Source: Thermoanaerobaculia bacterium
GTDB taxonomy: Bacteria > Acidobacteriota > Thermoanaerobaculia > Multivoradales > Multivoraceae
Direction: 5' to 3'
DNA: 64,000 nucleotides
Assembly: GCA_022823665.1 (NCBI GenBank)
Contig: JAJEHN010000016.1
Location: 86,966 to 150,965 of the forward strand
Below the pieces are notes generated by a model that was not told the DNA's origin, did no database searches, and was given only the letters and a program-made list of their open reading frames with translations. Below are positions 42,776-51,459 of this stretch, piece after piece. Position 1 is the first letter of the stretch. Each line of letters begins with the position of its first letter. The translations under genes and the position numbers were made by a program.

Positions 42776-45700
42776 TCAGGGCCGGAACTGCGTCGGCCGC
42801 GGCTTGAGCCGCGCCGGCTGCGAGACGACCTTCCGTGCCATCTCGAGCCACTCGCAGATCATCTTGCGTGTGTCGCGCGGATCGATCATCTCCTCGATCT
42901 GGAAGCGGGACAGCGGTCCGACCGGGCCGCGGGCGCCTTCGATCCGGGCCATCAGCTCCTCCCGGAAGGCCCTCGGGTCTTCGGCTTCAGCGAGCTGACG
43001 CTTGTAGGCGGCTTCGATGCCGCCTTCGGGCGGGATGCCGCCGGTGTCGGCGGCGGGCCAGACGACGCGCATGGAGGGTTGTGCGCGCGGCGTCGCGTAG
43101 TTGTTGCCGGCGACGCCGAAGCTGCGGCGCATGATGACGGTGAAGACGGGGACGGTGGCCTGGGCGAAGGCGATCATCCACTGGCCGCCCCAGCGGATCG
43201 TGCTGGTGATCTCGTGTTCGAGTCCCACGGCGAAGCCCGGGTTGTCGACCAGGTTGAGAACCGGCACGTGGAAGAGGTCGCAGAGGTCGAGGTGGCGGAT
43301 CAGCTTGCGGCAGCCGTCGGCCGTCAGGGCGCCGCCGTTCGCGTGCTGGCTGTCCGAGGCGATGACGCCCATCGGATGGCCGTTCATGCGGATGAAGCCG
43401 GTGACCTGGTCGGTGCCCCAGAGCGGGCCGATCTCGAAGAACGAGTCCCGGTCCGCCATCAGGCGGATGGCACGGCGGACGTCGAAGGTCGCGGTGCGCT
43501 TGCGCGGGATCAGGTGGAACAGTTCCTCGTCGCGCCGGTCGGGCGGGTCGTTCGGGCCGGCCTTCGCCGTGGGCGGCGCTTCGAAGACGGAGGAGGGCAG
43601 GTAGGAGAGGAAGCGCCGGGTGAGCGCCATCGCTTCTTCCTCGGTTTCCGCCAGGTTGTCCACCGAGCCGTTGCGGCAGTGGATGTGCCAGCCGCCGAGG
43701 TCCTCCTTCGTGATGTCGTAGCCCATCGCGGGGCGGACGACCGGCGGTCCGGCGACGAACAGTTGCGCGATGTCGCGCACCATGACGGAGAAGTGCCCGA
43801 GCACGGCCTTGGCGGCGCCGATGCCGACGACGCTGCCGAGCAGCAGGTTGACGACCGGCACGGTGCTCAGTTGCTCGGTGTACATCGTGCTGCCGAGGTG
43901 GCCGGGCAGGAAGGAGCCGCCCGCGCCTGCGACCCGGGGCCGTCCGGCCTTGATCGCGCCGCGGCTCTCCTTCGCCGTGCTTTCGCCCTCCTTCTGCTGC
44001 TGCGGCACCATCGCCGCGACGCTGCCGCCGCCGGACGAGCCGTCGAGCAGGCGGACCGAGGGCACCCGCATCTCGACGGCCAGGAGATCGAGATGGCGGC
44101 TTTTCTGGCCGATGGCGCCGTCCGCGTGGCCGCCCCGGGAGGTGAAGTCGTCGGCGCAGACGACGGCGGTGCGGCCCTCGATCCGGCCCCATCCGCCGAC
44201 ATGGTTCGCCGGCGTGAAGTCGACGATGGCGCCGCTGTCGTCGTAGGACGCGAAGCCGGCGATGCTGCCGATCTCGTGGAAGGAGCCCTCGTCCAGGAGG
44301 AGGTCGATGCGCTCCCGGCAGGTCAGCTTGCCGCGGCTGCGCTGCCGCACGACGCCGCGCTCCTCGGAGCCGGGCGCCAGGCGCTTGTGCGCCAGGGCCT
44401 GCATCGTGGCCACGTCCTCGAGCATCGGCGCCCACGAGTCCTCGGCTTCGTCGGCCTGGACGGCAGCCGCGCCTTCGGCGGGGGCGATGGCCGCCACGAC
44501 CTCGCCCGCCTCCACCGTGTCACCCGGTTGCAGCGGCTGGAAGGCGGCCACCCGGCCGTCGCAGGGCGACGCGACGGCGGACTCCATCTTCATCGCGCTG
44601 ACGACGAGGAGGGTCTGGCCGGCGGCGACCGGTTCGCCGTCCGTCGCGCGCACTTCGAGGACCGAGCCGGCCATCGGGCAGGCGACGGCTTGCTGGCCGG
44701 GTTCAACGGTGAGTTCCGCAGAGGCCGCCTTCGCCGCCGGCTGCGTGCCCGCGCCGCTGGCGACGGAGAGGCCCATCACGGTCGCCTGCTGCCGCAGCAG
44801 GGTCATCGCGCCGTTGGCGGCCGCGATGCCGGGGTCGGCCGAGAGCAGGTCGGGGTTCTCCTCCAGGAGCGTGGTCCGGGCGTCGCCGGCACGGACTGAG
44901 GGGTGGGCGAGGATCGCCTTGAGCTGGTCGAGATTCGTGGCGAGTCCGCCGACGTGGAACTCCGAAACCGCGCGCCGCACGCGCGCCACGGCGTCGGCGA
45001 AGGACGCGGCGCCGGGGCCGAACGATGAGGAACTCGTGGCCGTCACCTTGGCGAGCAGCGGGTCGAACTGGGGCGGCGGCGAGTAGCCGACATAGCCGCA
45101 GCCGTCGACTCGGACGCCGGGGCCGGCGGGTTCCTTGTACGCGCTCAGCGTTCCGGCGCCGCGTGCGACCACCCGGGCCTGGACGGCGAAACCACGCGGT
45201 TCGCCGACCGCCGCCTGGTCGCCGAGGCCCAGGGAATCGAGGCTGGCGCCGGCGGCGAGCTGGAACTGCGCCTCGACGAGGTCGAAGCCCGTGACCTGCT
45301 CGGTCACCGTGTGCTCGACCTGGATGCGGGCGTTGCAGTCGATGAAGAAGTGCTCGCCGGTCTCGGGGACGACGAGGAACTCGACCGTGCCGGCGTTGAC
45401 GTAGCCGGACGCCTCGATCAGCTTGACCGCATCGGAGAGGAGGCGGCTCCGCAGATCGGAGTCGAGTCCGGGCGCGGGGGCCGTCTCGATCACCTTCTGG
45501 TTGCGCAGCTGAACGGAGCAGTCCCGCTCGTGCAGGTGAACGGCGTCGCCGTTCGCGTCGGCCAGGACCTGGACCTCGATGTGTCGCGGACGCTCGATCA
45601 GCTTCTCGACGAACACCGAGCCGTCGCCGAACGCGGCCTCGGCCTCGCTACGGCAGCGCTCGAAAGCCTCGCTCATCGCCTCGGCGGACCGCACCGTGCG

Positions 45701-46219
45701 CATGCCGCGGCCGCCGCCGCCGGCTGCCGCCTTGAGCATGACGGGATAGCCGAGCAGATCGCTGAGTTCGCGCGCTTCGTCCGCCGACGTGACCGGTCCG
45801 TCGCTGCCGGGAACGACCGGGATGTCGAGGGAAGCCGCGAGCTGGCGCGCCCGCACCTTGTCGCCGAACAGGGAGAGGACGGCCGGCGGCGGGCCGACGA
45901 AGACGAGGCCGGCCGCCGCGCAGCGCTCGGCGAAGTCCCCGTTCTCGGCCAGGAATCCGTAGCCGGGGTGGACGCAGTCGCAGCCGCTGCCGAGGGCGGC
46001 GGCGACCAGATCCTCGGCGTCGAGATAGGCGGCGACGGGGTCGTCGGCCGCGCCGTTGCCGATCTGCAGCGCCACCGTCGTCAGCCGCGTGTGGAGCGAC
46101 AGGGAGTCGGCGGCCGGATAGACGCCTACCGACTCGATACCCAGGGCCTCCGCTGCCTTGGCGATGCGGATGGCGATCTCGCCGCGGTTGCTGATCAGGA
46201 CCCTTTGGAGGTTGGCCAT
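42776..46219 (-). CDS. Single-chain biotin-dependent acyl-CoA carboxylase (BC-BCCP-CT)
   Basis: 1147 residues from ATG 46219. Biotin carboxylase occupies about 1-445 (LISNRGEIAIRI, AAAGGGGRGM, EVQVLAD, ARIQVEHTVTE). The biotinyl domain has K544 in SAMKMESAV. The carboxyltransferase covers about 600-1147, with GGSVAAM near 695 and IASDSQHANGGAL, then LVDNPGFAVG, in the second half. All three parts of acetyl-/propionyl-CoA carboxylase are therefore in one chain, usually split among two to four bacterial proteins. The substrate may be acetyl-, propionyl- or longer acyl-CoA. Confidence 0.9.
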   Translation of the reverse strand: MANLQRVLISNRGEIAIRIAKAAEALGIESVGVYPAADSLSLHTRLTTVALQIGNGAADDPVAAYLDAEDLVAAALGSGCDCVHPGYGFLAENGDFAERCAAAGLVFVGPPPAVLSLFGDKVRARQLAASLDIPVVPGSDGPVTSADEARELSDLLGYPVMLKAAAGGGGRGMRTVRSAEAMSEAFERCRSEAEAAFGDGSVFVEKLIERPRHIEVQVLADANGDAVHLHERDCSVQLRNQKVIETAPAPGLDSDLRSRLLSDAVKLIEASGYVNAGTVEFLVVPETGEHFFIDCNARIQVEHTVTEQVTGFDLVEAQFQLAAGASLDSLGLGDQAAVGEPRGFAVQARVVARGAGTLSAYKEPAGPGVRVDGCGYVGYSPPPQFDPLLAKVTATSSSSFGPGAASFADAVARVRRAVSEFHVGGLATNLDQLKAILAHPSVRAGDARTTLLEENPDLLSADPGIAAANGAMTLLRQQATVMGLSVASGAGTQPAAKAASAELTVEPGQQAVACPMAGSVLEVRATDGEPVAAGQTLLVVSAMKMESAVASPCDGRVAAFQPLQPGDTVEAGEVVAAIAPAEGAAAVQADEAEDSWAPMLEDVATMQALAHKRLAPGSEERGVVRQRSRGKLTCRERIDLLLDEGSFHEIGSIAGFASYDDSGAIVDFTPANHVGGWGRIEGRTAVVCADDFTSRGGHADGAIGQKSRHLDLLAVEMRVPSVRLLDGSSGGGSVAAMVPQQQKEGESTAKESRGAIKAGRPRVAGAGGSFLPGHLGSTMYTEQLSTVPVVNLLLGSVVGIGAAKAVLGHFSVMVRDIAQLFVAGPPVVRPAMGYDITKEDLGGWHIHCRNGSVDNLAETEEEAMALTRRFLSYLPSSVFEAPPTAKAGPNDPPDRRDEELFHLIPRKRTATFDVRRAIRLMADRDSFFEIGPLWGTDQVTGFIRMNGHPMGVIASDSQHANGGALTADGCRKLIRHLDLCDLFHVPVLNLVDNPGFAVGLEHEITSTIRWGGQWMIAFAQATVPVFTVIMRRSFGVAGNNYATPRAQPSMRVVWPAADTGGIPPEGGIEAAYKRQLAEAEDPRAFREELMARIEGARGPVGPLSRFQIEEMIDPRDTRKMICEWLEMARKVVSQPARLKPRPTQFRP

Positions 46220-46291
46220 GTGAGCTGTTCTCTTGGCATATGAGCTGATGCCATCGTGGTGTGGAAGCCAGGAGGATACAGGCGGCGGCGC

Positions 46292-46297
46292 TACAAT
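46292..46297 (+). promoter_or_regulatory. -10 box of the GNAT gene
   Basis: TACAAT, one mismatch from the TATAAT consensus, lies 34 nt before ATG 46332 in the divergent gap with the carboxylase. No good -35 is seen. Confidence 0.3.
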
Positions 46298-46331
46298 CCG
46301 CCGCTCTTCCCGGGCCGCTCCGGTCCGTTCG

Positions 46332-46826
46332 ATGGATCCGATGGCCTTCACCTTCCGCACCGCCACGGACGCTGACGCCACGGCGCTGGTCGCGCTCGTG
46401 AACGACGCCTTCGAAGTGGAGGCGGACACCCTGACCGGCGACCGGATCGCGCTTCCGGACGTGATGGAGCGGCTCGAACGCGGCTCGTTCCTCGTGTGTG
46501 ACGCGGACTCGGGCGGCATCGCGGGCTGCGTCTATGTCGAGCTGCGCGGCGAGACCGGCTACCTCGGCCTGGTGTCCGTTGCATCCACGCGGCAGAGCCT
46601 CGGGCTGGGCCGGGATCTGATGGCCACGGCAGAGGACTGGTTGCGCGCGGCGGGCTGCAGCGTTTGCCAGCTCTGGGTGCTCAGCAGCCGGCCGGAGCTC
46701 TTGGCCTGGTACGGCCGGCGGGGTTACCGGGTGGTTCGGAAGGAACCGTTCGAGGCGGTCAATCCGCCGCCGACGAGAAAGCCGCTTCGGCCCGTCCACT
46801 TCGAGATCATGGAGCGTCCTCTGTGA
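46332..46826 (+). CDS. GNAT-family N-acetyltransferase
   Basis: 164 residues from ATG 46332 (ATG 46341 also possible). FTFRTATDADATALVALVND is a typical N-terminus; LVSVASTRQSLGLGRDLMATAE carries the acetyl-CoA loop (Q/RxxGxG/A variant); YGRRGYRVVRKEPF is the C-terminal block. It adds an acetyl group to an unknown amine. The stop abuts the end of the convergent secreted-protein gene with no gap. Confidence 0.82.
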   Translation: MDPMAFTFRTATDADATALVALVNDAFEVEADTLTGDRIALPDVMERLERGSFLVCDADSGGIAGCVYVELRGETGYLGLVSVASTRQSLGLGRDLMATAEDWLRAAGCSVCQLWVLSSRPELLAWYGRRGYRVVRKEPFEAVNPPPTRKPLRPVHFEIMERPL

Positions 46827-47456
46827 CTACGGCTCCCTGAGTGCGTCGTAGAGATCGAGTAACTGGCGCCGGAAGCGACGTTCCTGGATCTGGTCCTCGA
46901 CCAGCCGCCTGAAGTCGTCCTTCGAGGTCAGGTAGCGGCCCATCTGCGATACGAGTGAGAACTTCTCGGTGTCCGCGAAACGGGCGTCGAGTTCGAGCAG
47001 GGCGTCGTAATAGTCGAAGTCGTTCTTGATCAGGTCGGTCTCCCCGGCTTCGGCCATGACCAGGGCGACCCGGCGGTAAGGCGCCACGAGCGACCGCGTC
47101 GATCCGGGAGTCTCGTGAGCGACGATCTTCACTTCGTCGCCGACGGCGAACCGGTCGCGCAGTTCCCGGGAGGTGAGCGGCCGCTTCAAGCAGTTCCCGT
47201 CCGTCGTTTCGACGGTCACCGCGTAGCGCGAGCGGGCCCGGGGCAGGTGAACGGCCTCTTCGACCTGGACCTCGAGCTGGAAGGCGCCGCCGTCTTCGAT
47301 CGGCAGCGCGGCTGCCTCGGTCACGAAGCCGCGGAAGACGTAGATGTCCTGGGGGAAGAGGCCGTGGAGTTCGGGGCCGGGGCAGTCCTGGGCGGCTGTC
47401 GTGCCCGCGGTCAGGGCCGCGCACAACGTGACGGCGCCGATCGCGGCTCTCCTCAT
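46827..47456 (-). CDS. Secreted protein of unknown function, coupled to MATE gene
   Basis: 209 residues with a signal peptide (cleavage near TTAAQ). After it, LHGLFPQDIYVFRGFVTEA, a run of alternating beta-strands and RFAVGDEVKIVAHE suggest a small beta-barrel, perhaps OB/TIMP-like; the C-terminal ~85 residues are helical and charged. Two Cys remain in the mature part (DCPGP, GNCLK) and could form a disulfide. The ATG overlaps the MATE stop (ATGA). No family was recognised. Confidence 0.7.
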   Translation of the reverse strand: MRRAAIGAVTLCAALTAGTTAAQDCPGPELHGLFPQDIYVFRGFVTEAAALPIEDGGAFQLEVQVEEAVHLPRARSRYAVTVETTDGNCLKRPLTSRELRDRFAVGDEVKIVAHETPGSTRSLVAPYRRVALVMAEAGETDLIKNDFDYYDALLELDARFADTEKFSLVSQMGRYLTSKDDFRRLVEDQIQERRFRRQLLDLYDALREP

Positions 47457-48889
47457 GCCGGCTCCGCCGCCTTGGCCGCCGTGTCGACCGTCAGTTCGCG
47501 GGCGCCGGCGCCGAGCGGCGACTCGCCGCTGCCGATCCTGTCGATCGCCTGGCGGAGGCCGGCCGCGAGCCAGACGAGAGCGATCGAGGCCGAGATGACG
47601 GTGCCGATCAATGACGAGTACCAGACCCACTGCACCGGCCCGCGCAGCCAGAAGGTCGCCGCCCAGGCCAGCGGAGCGCTGATCAGGATGACCCGCAGGA
47701 GGGACAGCCAGAGTTCCGGAGAGCCGCGGCCCAGTCCCTGCAGGCTGCGGCCGGTGAGGATCGAGACGCCGATGAAGGGATAGGCGAAGACGACCACCCG
47801 CAGGTAGTCGACGCCCAGGGAGCGGATGCCGGGGCTGTCGGTGAAGAAGGCGACGAGACCGGGAGCGAGCACGTAGAACGCGACGGCGATCGCGATGCTG
47901 AGCAGGATCGTCCGCACCATCGCGTAACGGACGATCTCCCGCAGCAGATCTCCGCGCCGCGCGCCGTAGAACATGCCGACCAGGGTCACCAGGCCGGAGG
48001 CGACGGCGACCTGGGGCAGAATGACGACGTGGTCGAGGCGGCTGCCGATCTGAAGCGCGGCCACCGCGTCGGGCGTGTGCTCGACCAGAATGCGGTTTAG
48101 CACGCCGCCGCCCAGCGACATGACCAGGAACGAGAGCGAGGCGGGCAGGCCGATGACGCAGATGCTGCGGATGATCGCGCTGTCGTAGCGGAAGTTCCGG
48201 AGGTCGAAGCGGACGTAGGAGAGCTTGGCCACGAACAGCAGGTAGACGAAGGTCACGGCGGCCGCCGCCTGGCTGACGATCGTCGCCAGGGCGGCGCCGG
48301 CGACCCCCATGCCGAAGGTGAAGATGAACAGCGGGTCGAGGGCGATGTTCAGCACGGTGGCGGCGCCCTGGACGATCACCGGGGTCTTCACGTTGCCTTC
48401 GCCCGAGAGGATCGACCGGAAGAAGACGGCCAGGATCATGAAGGGATAGCCGCAGGCCAGTACGCGGAAGTAGCTCCAGGCCTGGGGTACGAGTTCGGCC
48501 GGCACGCCGAGCGCGTGGAGCAGGGGAATGCCGAAGACGAGCGCCGAACCCGTCGTCACTGCCGCGACCAGGGCGCCGATCAGGACCGAGTGCTCGGCCG
48601 CCCGGTCGGCCCGCACCCGGTCGCGGGCGCCGATCGCCTGGGCGATCACCGCCGTGATGCCGGTGCCCAGGCCGAAGGTCACGCCCATCGCCAGGAACAC
48701 GAGCGGCATGTTGAAGGCCAGGGCGGTCAGCGCCTCCGGGCTCACCCGGCCGACGAAGAACATGTCGACGATCATGTAGAGCGTCTGGATCGACATGCCG
48801 ATCAGGATCGGCATCGCCAGCAGCCACAGCGCCCGCCGCGGATTCTCGACGAAACGGTCGAGGCGGTCGGCTCCCGGTCGCTCCTGCAT
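47453..48889 (-). CDS. MATE-family multidrug/cation antiporter
   Basis: 478 residues with 12 membrane segments in two similar halves. The first half starts MPILIGMSIQTLYMIVDMFFVGRVSPEALTA-type sequence, a hallmark of MATE/NorM proteins; GEGNVKTPVIVQGAATVLNI follows in TM5-6. It exports drugs or cationic compounds using Na+ or H+. TAACCT lies 6 nt before the ATG and no ribosome site is visible. Confidence 0.9.
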   Translation of the reverse strand: MQERPGADRLDRFVENPRRALWLLAMPILIGMSIQTLYMIVDMFFVGRVSPEALTALAFNMPLVFLAMGVTFGLGTGITAVIAQAIGARDRVRADRAAEHSVLIGALVAAVTTGSALVFGIPLLHALGVPAELVPQAWSYFRVLACGYPFMILAVFFRSILSGEGNVKTPVIVQGAATVLNIALDPLFIFTFGMGVAGAALATIVSQAAAAVTFVYLLFVAKLSYVRFDLRNFRYDSAIIRSICVIGLPASLSFLVMSLGGGVLNRILVEHTPDAVAALQIGSRLDHVVILPQVAVASGLVTLVGMFYGARRGDLLREIVRYAMVRTILLSIAIAVAFYVLAPGLVAFFTDSPGIRSLGVDYLRVVVFAYPFIGVSILTGRSLQGLGRGSPELWLSLLRVILISAPLAWAATFWLRGPVQWVWYSSLIGTVISASIALVWLAAGLRQAIDRIGSGESPLGAGARELTVDTAAKAAEPA

Positions 48890-48895
48890 CGGCGG

Positions 48896-48901
48896 AGGTT
48901 A
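48896..48901 (-). promoter_or_regulatory. Leaderless-type -10 of the MATE gene
   Basis: The minus strand reads TAACCT, 6 nt before the ATG at 48889. Confidence 0.35.
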
Positions 48902-48952
48902 TCTTGGGCTCTCGGGCTCAGGCGCCCGCGGATCGGGACGGATTCCTTGCTG

Positions 48953-48958
48953 TATAGT
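48953..48958 (+). promoter_or_regulatory. -10 box and strong ribosome site of the heme/propeller gene
   Basis: TATAGT lies 49 nt before ATG 49008, and AGGAGG at 48998-49003 sits 4 nt before the start. This is one of the few genes here with a textbook Shine-Dalgarno sequence. Confidence 0.45.
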
Positions 48959-49007
48959 CCCTGCCCAACTGCACCCCAAGCCACGCCAAGAAGGCACAGG
49001 AGGTCCC

Positions 49008-50747
49008 ATGTCCCGACCCGCTCCGTCCACCCTGGTCGCGCTGACCAGCTTCGCGGTCCTCGCGATCGTTGCGTCCGCGACCCTCGCGGCCGCTCCGAAC
49101 GCGAACAACCTCGACGCGCCGCTCACCGTCTACACGGGCTCGGTCGTCGGTAACGACGGCGAGCCGATCCGCGGCGCGACCGTGTCGCTGTTCTCGACCG
49201 ACGAGCAGCGCAGCATCTCGGTCTACAGCCAGCCGGACGGCACCTACAAGTTGCCCGCCGTTCCCGCCGGCAAGTACAAGCTCCGCGTCCGCCTGATGGG
49301 CTGGCTCGACGAGTGGAAGGACCTCAAGGAAACGACCGAGCCGACGCCGATCCAGGTCCGGCTGCGCCAGGCCGAGGGTTGGGCGCTTCAGTCGCAACGC
49401 CCGGCGCACGACCTGATGAACATGCTGGAGTGGGAGGACGAGGCGGACGCCCTGAACTTCAAGATGATGTGCGCCTACTGCCACCAGGTCGGCACCGTCG
49501 GCTTCCGCTCCCCCGAGGAGCCGGTCGACTGGGAAGTCATGCTCACCCGGATGGACGGCTTCCAGGGCCTGTACAAGCACACCCAGGACGTCCTGGTCAA
49601 CAAGATCGTGGACGTCTACGGCCGCGACGCGGAAGAGAACTGGACGAACTTCGATCCGCCTGAGGCGCCGTCCGGCGAGTCGCTCAAGGGCGAGGTCCGC
49701 GAGTGGCTGATGGGCGACCAGGCCGGGGCCGTGATCCACGACCTCGAGCTCGGCGACGACGGTCTCGTCTACACCGTCGACATGGCCCAGGACGTGATCG
49801 AAACCCTCGACCCGGTCACCGGCGAGCGGGCCTTCTACACCGTTCCCGGCGGCAAGGACTACCTGTCACCGTCCAGTCCGACCACCGGTATCCACTCGAT
49901 CGAGAAGGCCGAGGACGGCAACATGTGGGTCACCCTCGCCTACTCGGGTCAGATGGGTGAGTTCGACGTCGAGACGAAGGAATGGCGGCTCGGCTCCGGC
50001 CGTACCGCTCCGCGTCCGCGCGGCGGCTACCCGCACACCCTGCGCTTCGCGCCGGACGGAATCCTGTGGTGGACCGACGCGGGCAGTCCGAACGGCGTCG
50101 GCGTCATGTCGCTCGACCCGGAGACCTGGGACGGCAAGCGCTGGGAAGTCACCGAGTACAAGCTGCCGACCAAGGACCAGGTCCGCGGCGGCGGCGCCCG
50201 CGGCGAATCCCGCGGCGTGACCCCGTACGGCATCGATGTGGCGCCGAACGGCCACGTCTTCTACAGCAAGCTGAACGGCCAGCGCGTCGGCCGGATCCGT
50301 CCGCAGCTCGACGCCGACGATTCCGAGCGGATCGTCGAGTGGCGGCCGCCGGTCCACGGCCCGCGCCGTCTGCACGTGGCCCCCGACGGCATCGTCTGGG
50401 TGCCGGGCTGGGCCTCGGGCGATGTCGCGTCGTTCAACGAGGAGACGGAAGAGTGGAAGGTCTACGACCTGCCGCACGGCCCGAACTCGCTGCCCTACGC
50501 GCTGAACATCAATCCGACCAACGGCGAGGTCTGGATCACCGGCACCGGCACGGACTCGATGCTGCGCTTCGATCCGAAGACGGAGAAGTTCGTCGAGTAC
50601 CGGATGCCGATGATGGTCACCTACACCCGCGAGATCGAGTTCGATGAGCAGGGCAACGCCTGGACGACGAACTCGAACGCCCCGTCCCGTCACGCCGAGC
50701 ACCGCCAGGGCTCGGTGCTGATGATCTCTTCGGGCGGCGGCGAGTAG
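49008..50747 (+). CDS. CarboxypepD-like / heme c / Vgb-type beta-propeller protein
   Basis: 579 residues with a signal peptide (ending ATLAAA). Residues about 40-120 are a CarboxypepD_reg-like beta-sandwich (GNDGEPIRGATVSLFSTDE, then YKLPAVPAGKYKLRV). A single heme c site is C155-C158-H159 (CAYCH). From about 235 on, six to seven blades resemble the Vgb/streptogramin-lyase propeller (DLELGDDGLVYTVD, HTLRFAPDGILWWTD, ALNINPTNGEVWITG). Vgb is a lyase, but a heme c suggests redox or electron-transfer use in the periplasm. The strong ribosome site and the downstream hairpin imply a separate, well-expressed unit. Confidence 0.82.
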   Translation: MSRPAPSTLVALTSFAVLAIVASATLAAAPNANNLDAPLTVYTGSVVGNDGEPIRGATVSLFSTDEQRSISVYSQPDGTYKLPAVPAGKYKLRVRLMGWLDEWKDLKETTEPTPIQVRLRQAEGWALQSQRPAHDLMNMLEWEDEADALNFKMMCAYCHQVGTVGFRSPEEPVDWEVMLTRMDGFQGLYKHTQDVLVNKIVDVYGRDAEENWTNFDPPEAPSGESLKGEVREWLMGDQAGAVIHDLELGDDGLVYTVDMAQDVIETLDPVTGERAFYTVPGGKDYLSPSSPTTGIHSIEKAEDGNMWVTLAYSGQMGEFDVETKEWRLGSGRTAPRPRGGYPHTLRFAPDGILWWTDAGSPNGVGVMSLDPETWDGKRWEVTEYKLPTKDQVRGGGARGESRGVTPYGIDVAPNGHVFYSKLNGQRVGRIRPQLDADDSERIVEWRPPVHGPRRLHVAPDGIVWVPGWASGDVASFNEETEEWKVYDLPHGPNSLPYALNINPTNGEVWITGTGTDSMLRFDPKTEKFVEYRMPMMVTYTREIEFDEQGNAWTTNSNAPSRHAEHRQGSVLMISSGGGE

Positions 50748-50799
50748 GGGTTACGCAGTCAACGGTTTGCCGGCATCGTTCGGCAGACCGTCGCACTTC

Positions 50800-50827
50800 G
50801 ACGGCCGGTCCCTCGGGGCCGGCCGTC
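50800..50827 (+). terminator. Terminator hairpin of the heme/propeller gene
   Basis: gacggccgg pairs with ccggccgtc over 9 bp, extended inward by a G-U pair and G-C pairs. It lies 52 nt past the stop and is followed by ttgcgtt, a weak T-rich end. Confidence 0.55.
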
Positions 50828-50937
50828 TTGCGTTCCGGGCTTGTCTGCCGGCTCTGTGGCTAATCACGATAGGCGTTCGGCTGATGGACAGCGACAAGGA
50901 CGATCGCGATCGCCCTACGGACCAGGCTAGTCATAGC

Positions 50938-50943
50938 TAGACT
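50938..50943 (+). promoter_or_regulatory. Leaderless-type -10 (TAGACT)
   Basis: TAGACT lies 6 nt before the GTG at 50950. The same hexamer precedes the acyltransferase at 30719 by 7 nt. Confidence 0.4.
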
Positions 50944-50949
50944 CGGTCG

Positions 50950-51459
50950 GTGGACGCCAGCGATCCAGAACCGGTTTCCGAGCCGACCCGTCCGCTGGGC
51001 GCCGGGGGGGAGCGCCGGTACCAGATATGGGCGGTCATCGCGTCGTTCATGGTTGTCGTCGAGTTGTTCTTCGATGGCTTCCCGGAAGGTCCCGACGCCG
51101 GTTCGTGGGGAGAGGCCAGACGGCCGCTGTTCATCGTCGCGGCCGGCGTACTGACGCTCGTCCTCCTGGGGTTCGTCCAGGCCAGGTGGGGTAGGCGCGA
51201 ACGCGGGGACGGTTGGAGCGTCCGGCCGCGGGGGCTCGGCGGCTATCCCCCGTGGTTTGGTTTCGCGGCCTTCGGTCTGGGGCTCGTCGGAGTGGGATTG
51301 TACGTCTACGCCGTCTTCTGGTCCCTCCGCGAGGGAGGATCGCTTCATGTCCTCGAGCGGCGGGTCGCCGTGATTCTGTTGATCGGTTCTGTCGCCTTCA
51401 CAAACCTCATTTCGTGGCTGTCGAACCGCGACACCTCTCGCGGACGGGGCGTTTCCTAG
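50950..51459 (+). CDS. Small integral membrane protein of unknown function
   Basis: 169 residues from GTG 50950 with four predicted membrane helices (starting near residues 26, 59, 100 and 136). The loop between helices 2 and 3 is basic (WGRRERGDG), so it should face the cytoplasm. No conserved charged or catalytic residues are seen within the helices, and no family was recognised. Its end overlaps the end of the convergent DUF481 gene by 4 bases. Confidence 0.65.
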   Translation: MDASDPEPVSEPTRPLGAGGERRYQIWAVIASFMVVVELFFDGFPEGPDAGSWGEARRPLFIVAAGVLTLVLLGFVQARWGRRERGDGWSVRPRGLGGYPPWFGFAAFGLGLVGVGLYVYAVFWSLREGGSLHVLERRVAVILLIGSVAFTNLISWLSNRDTSRGRGVS

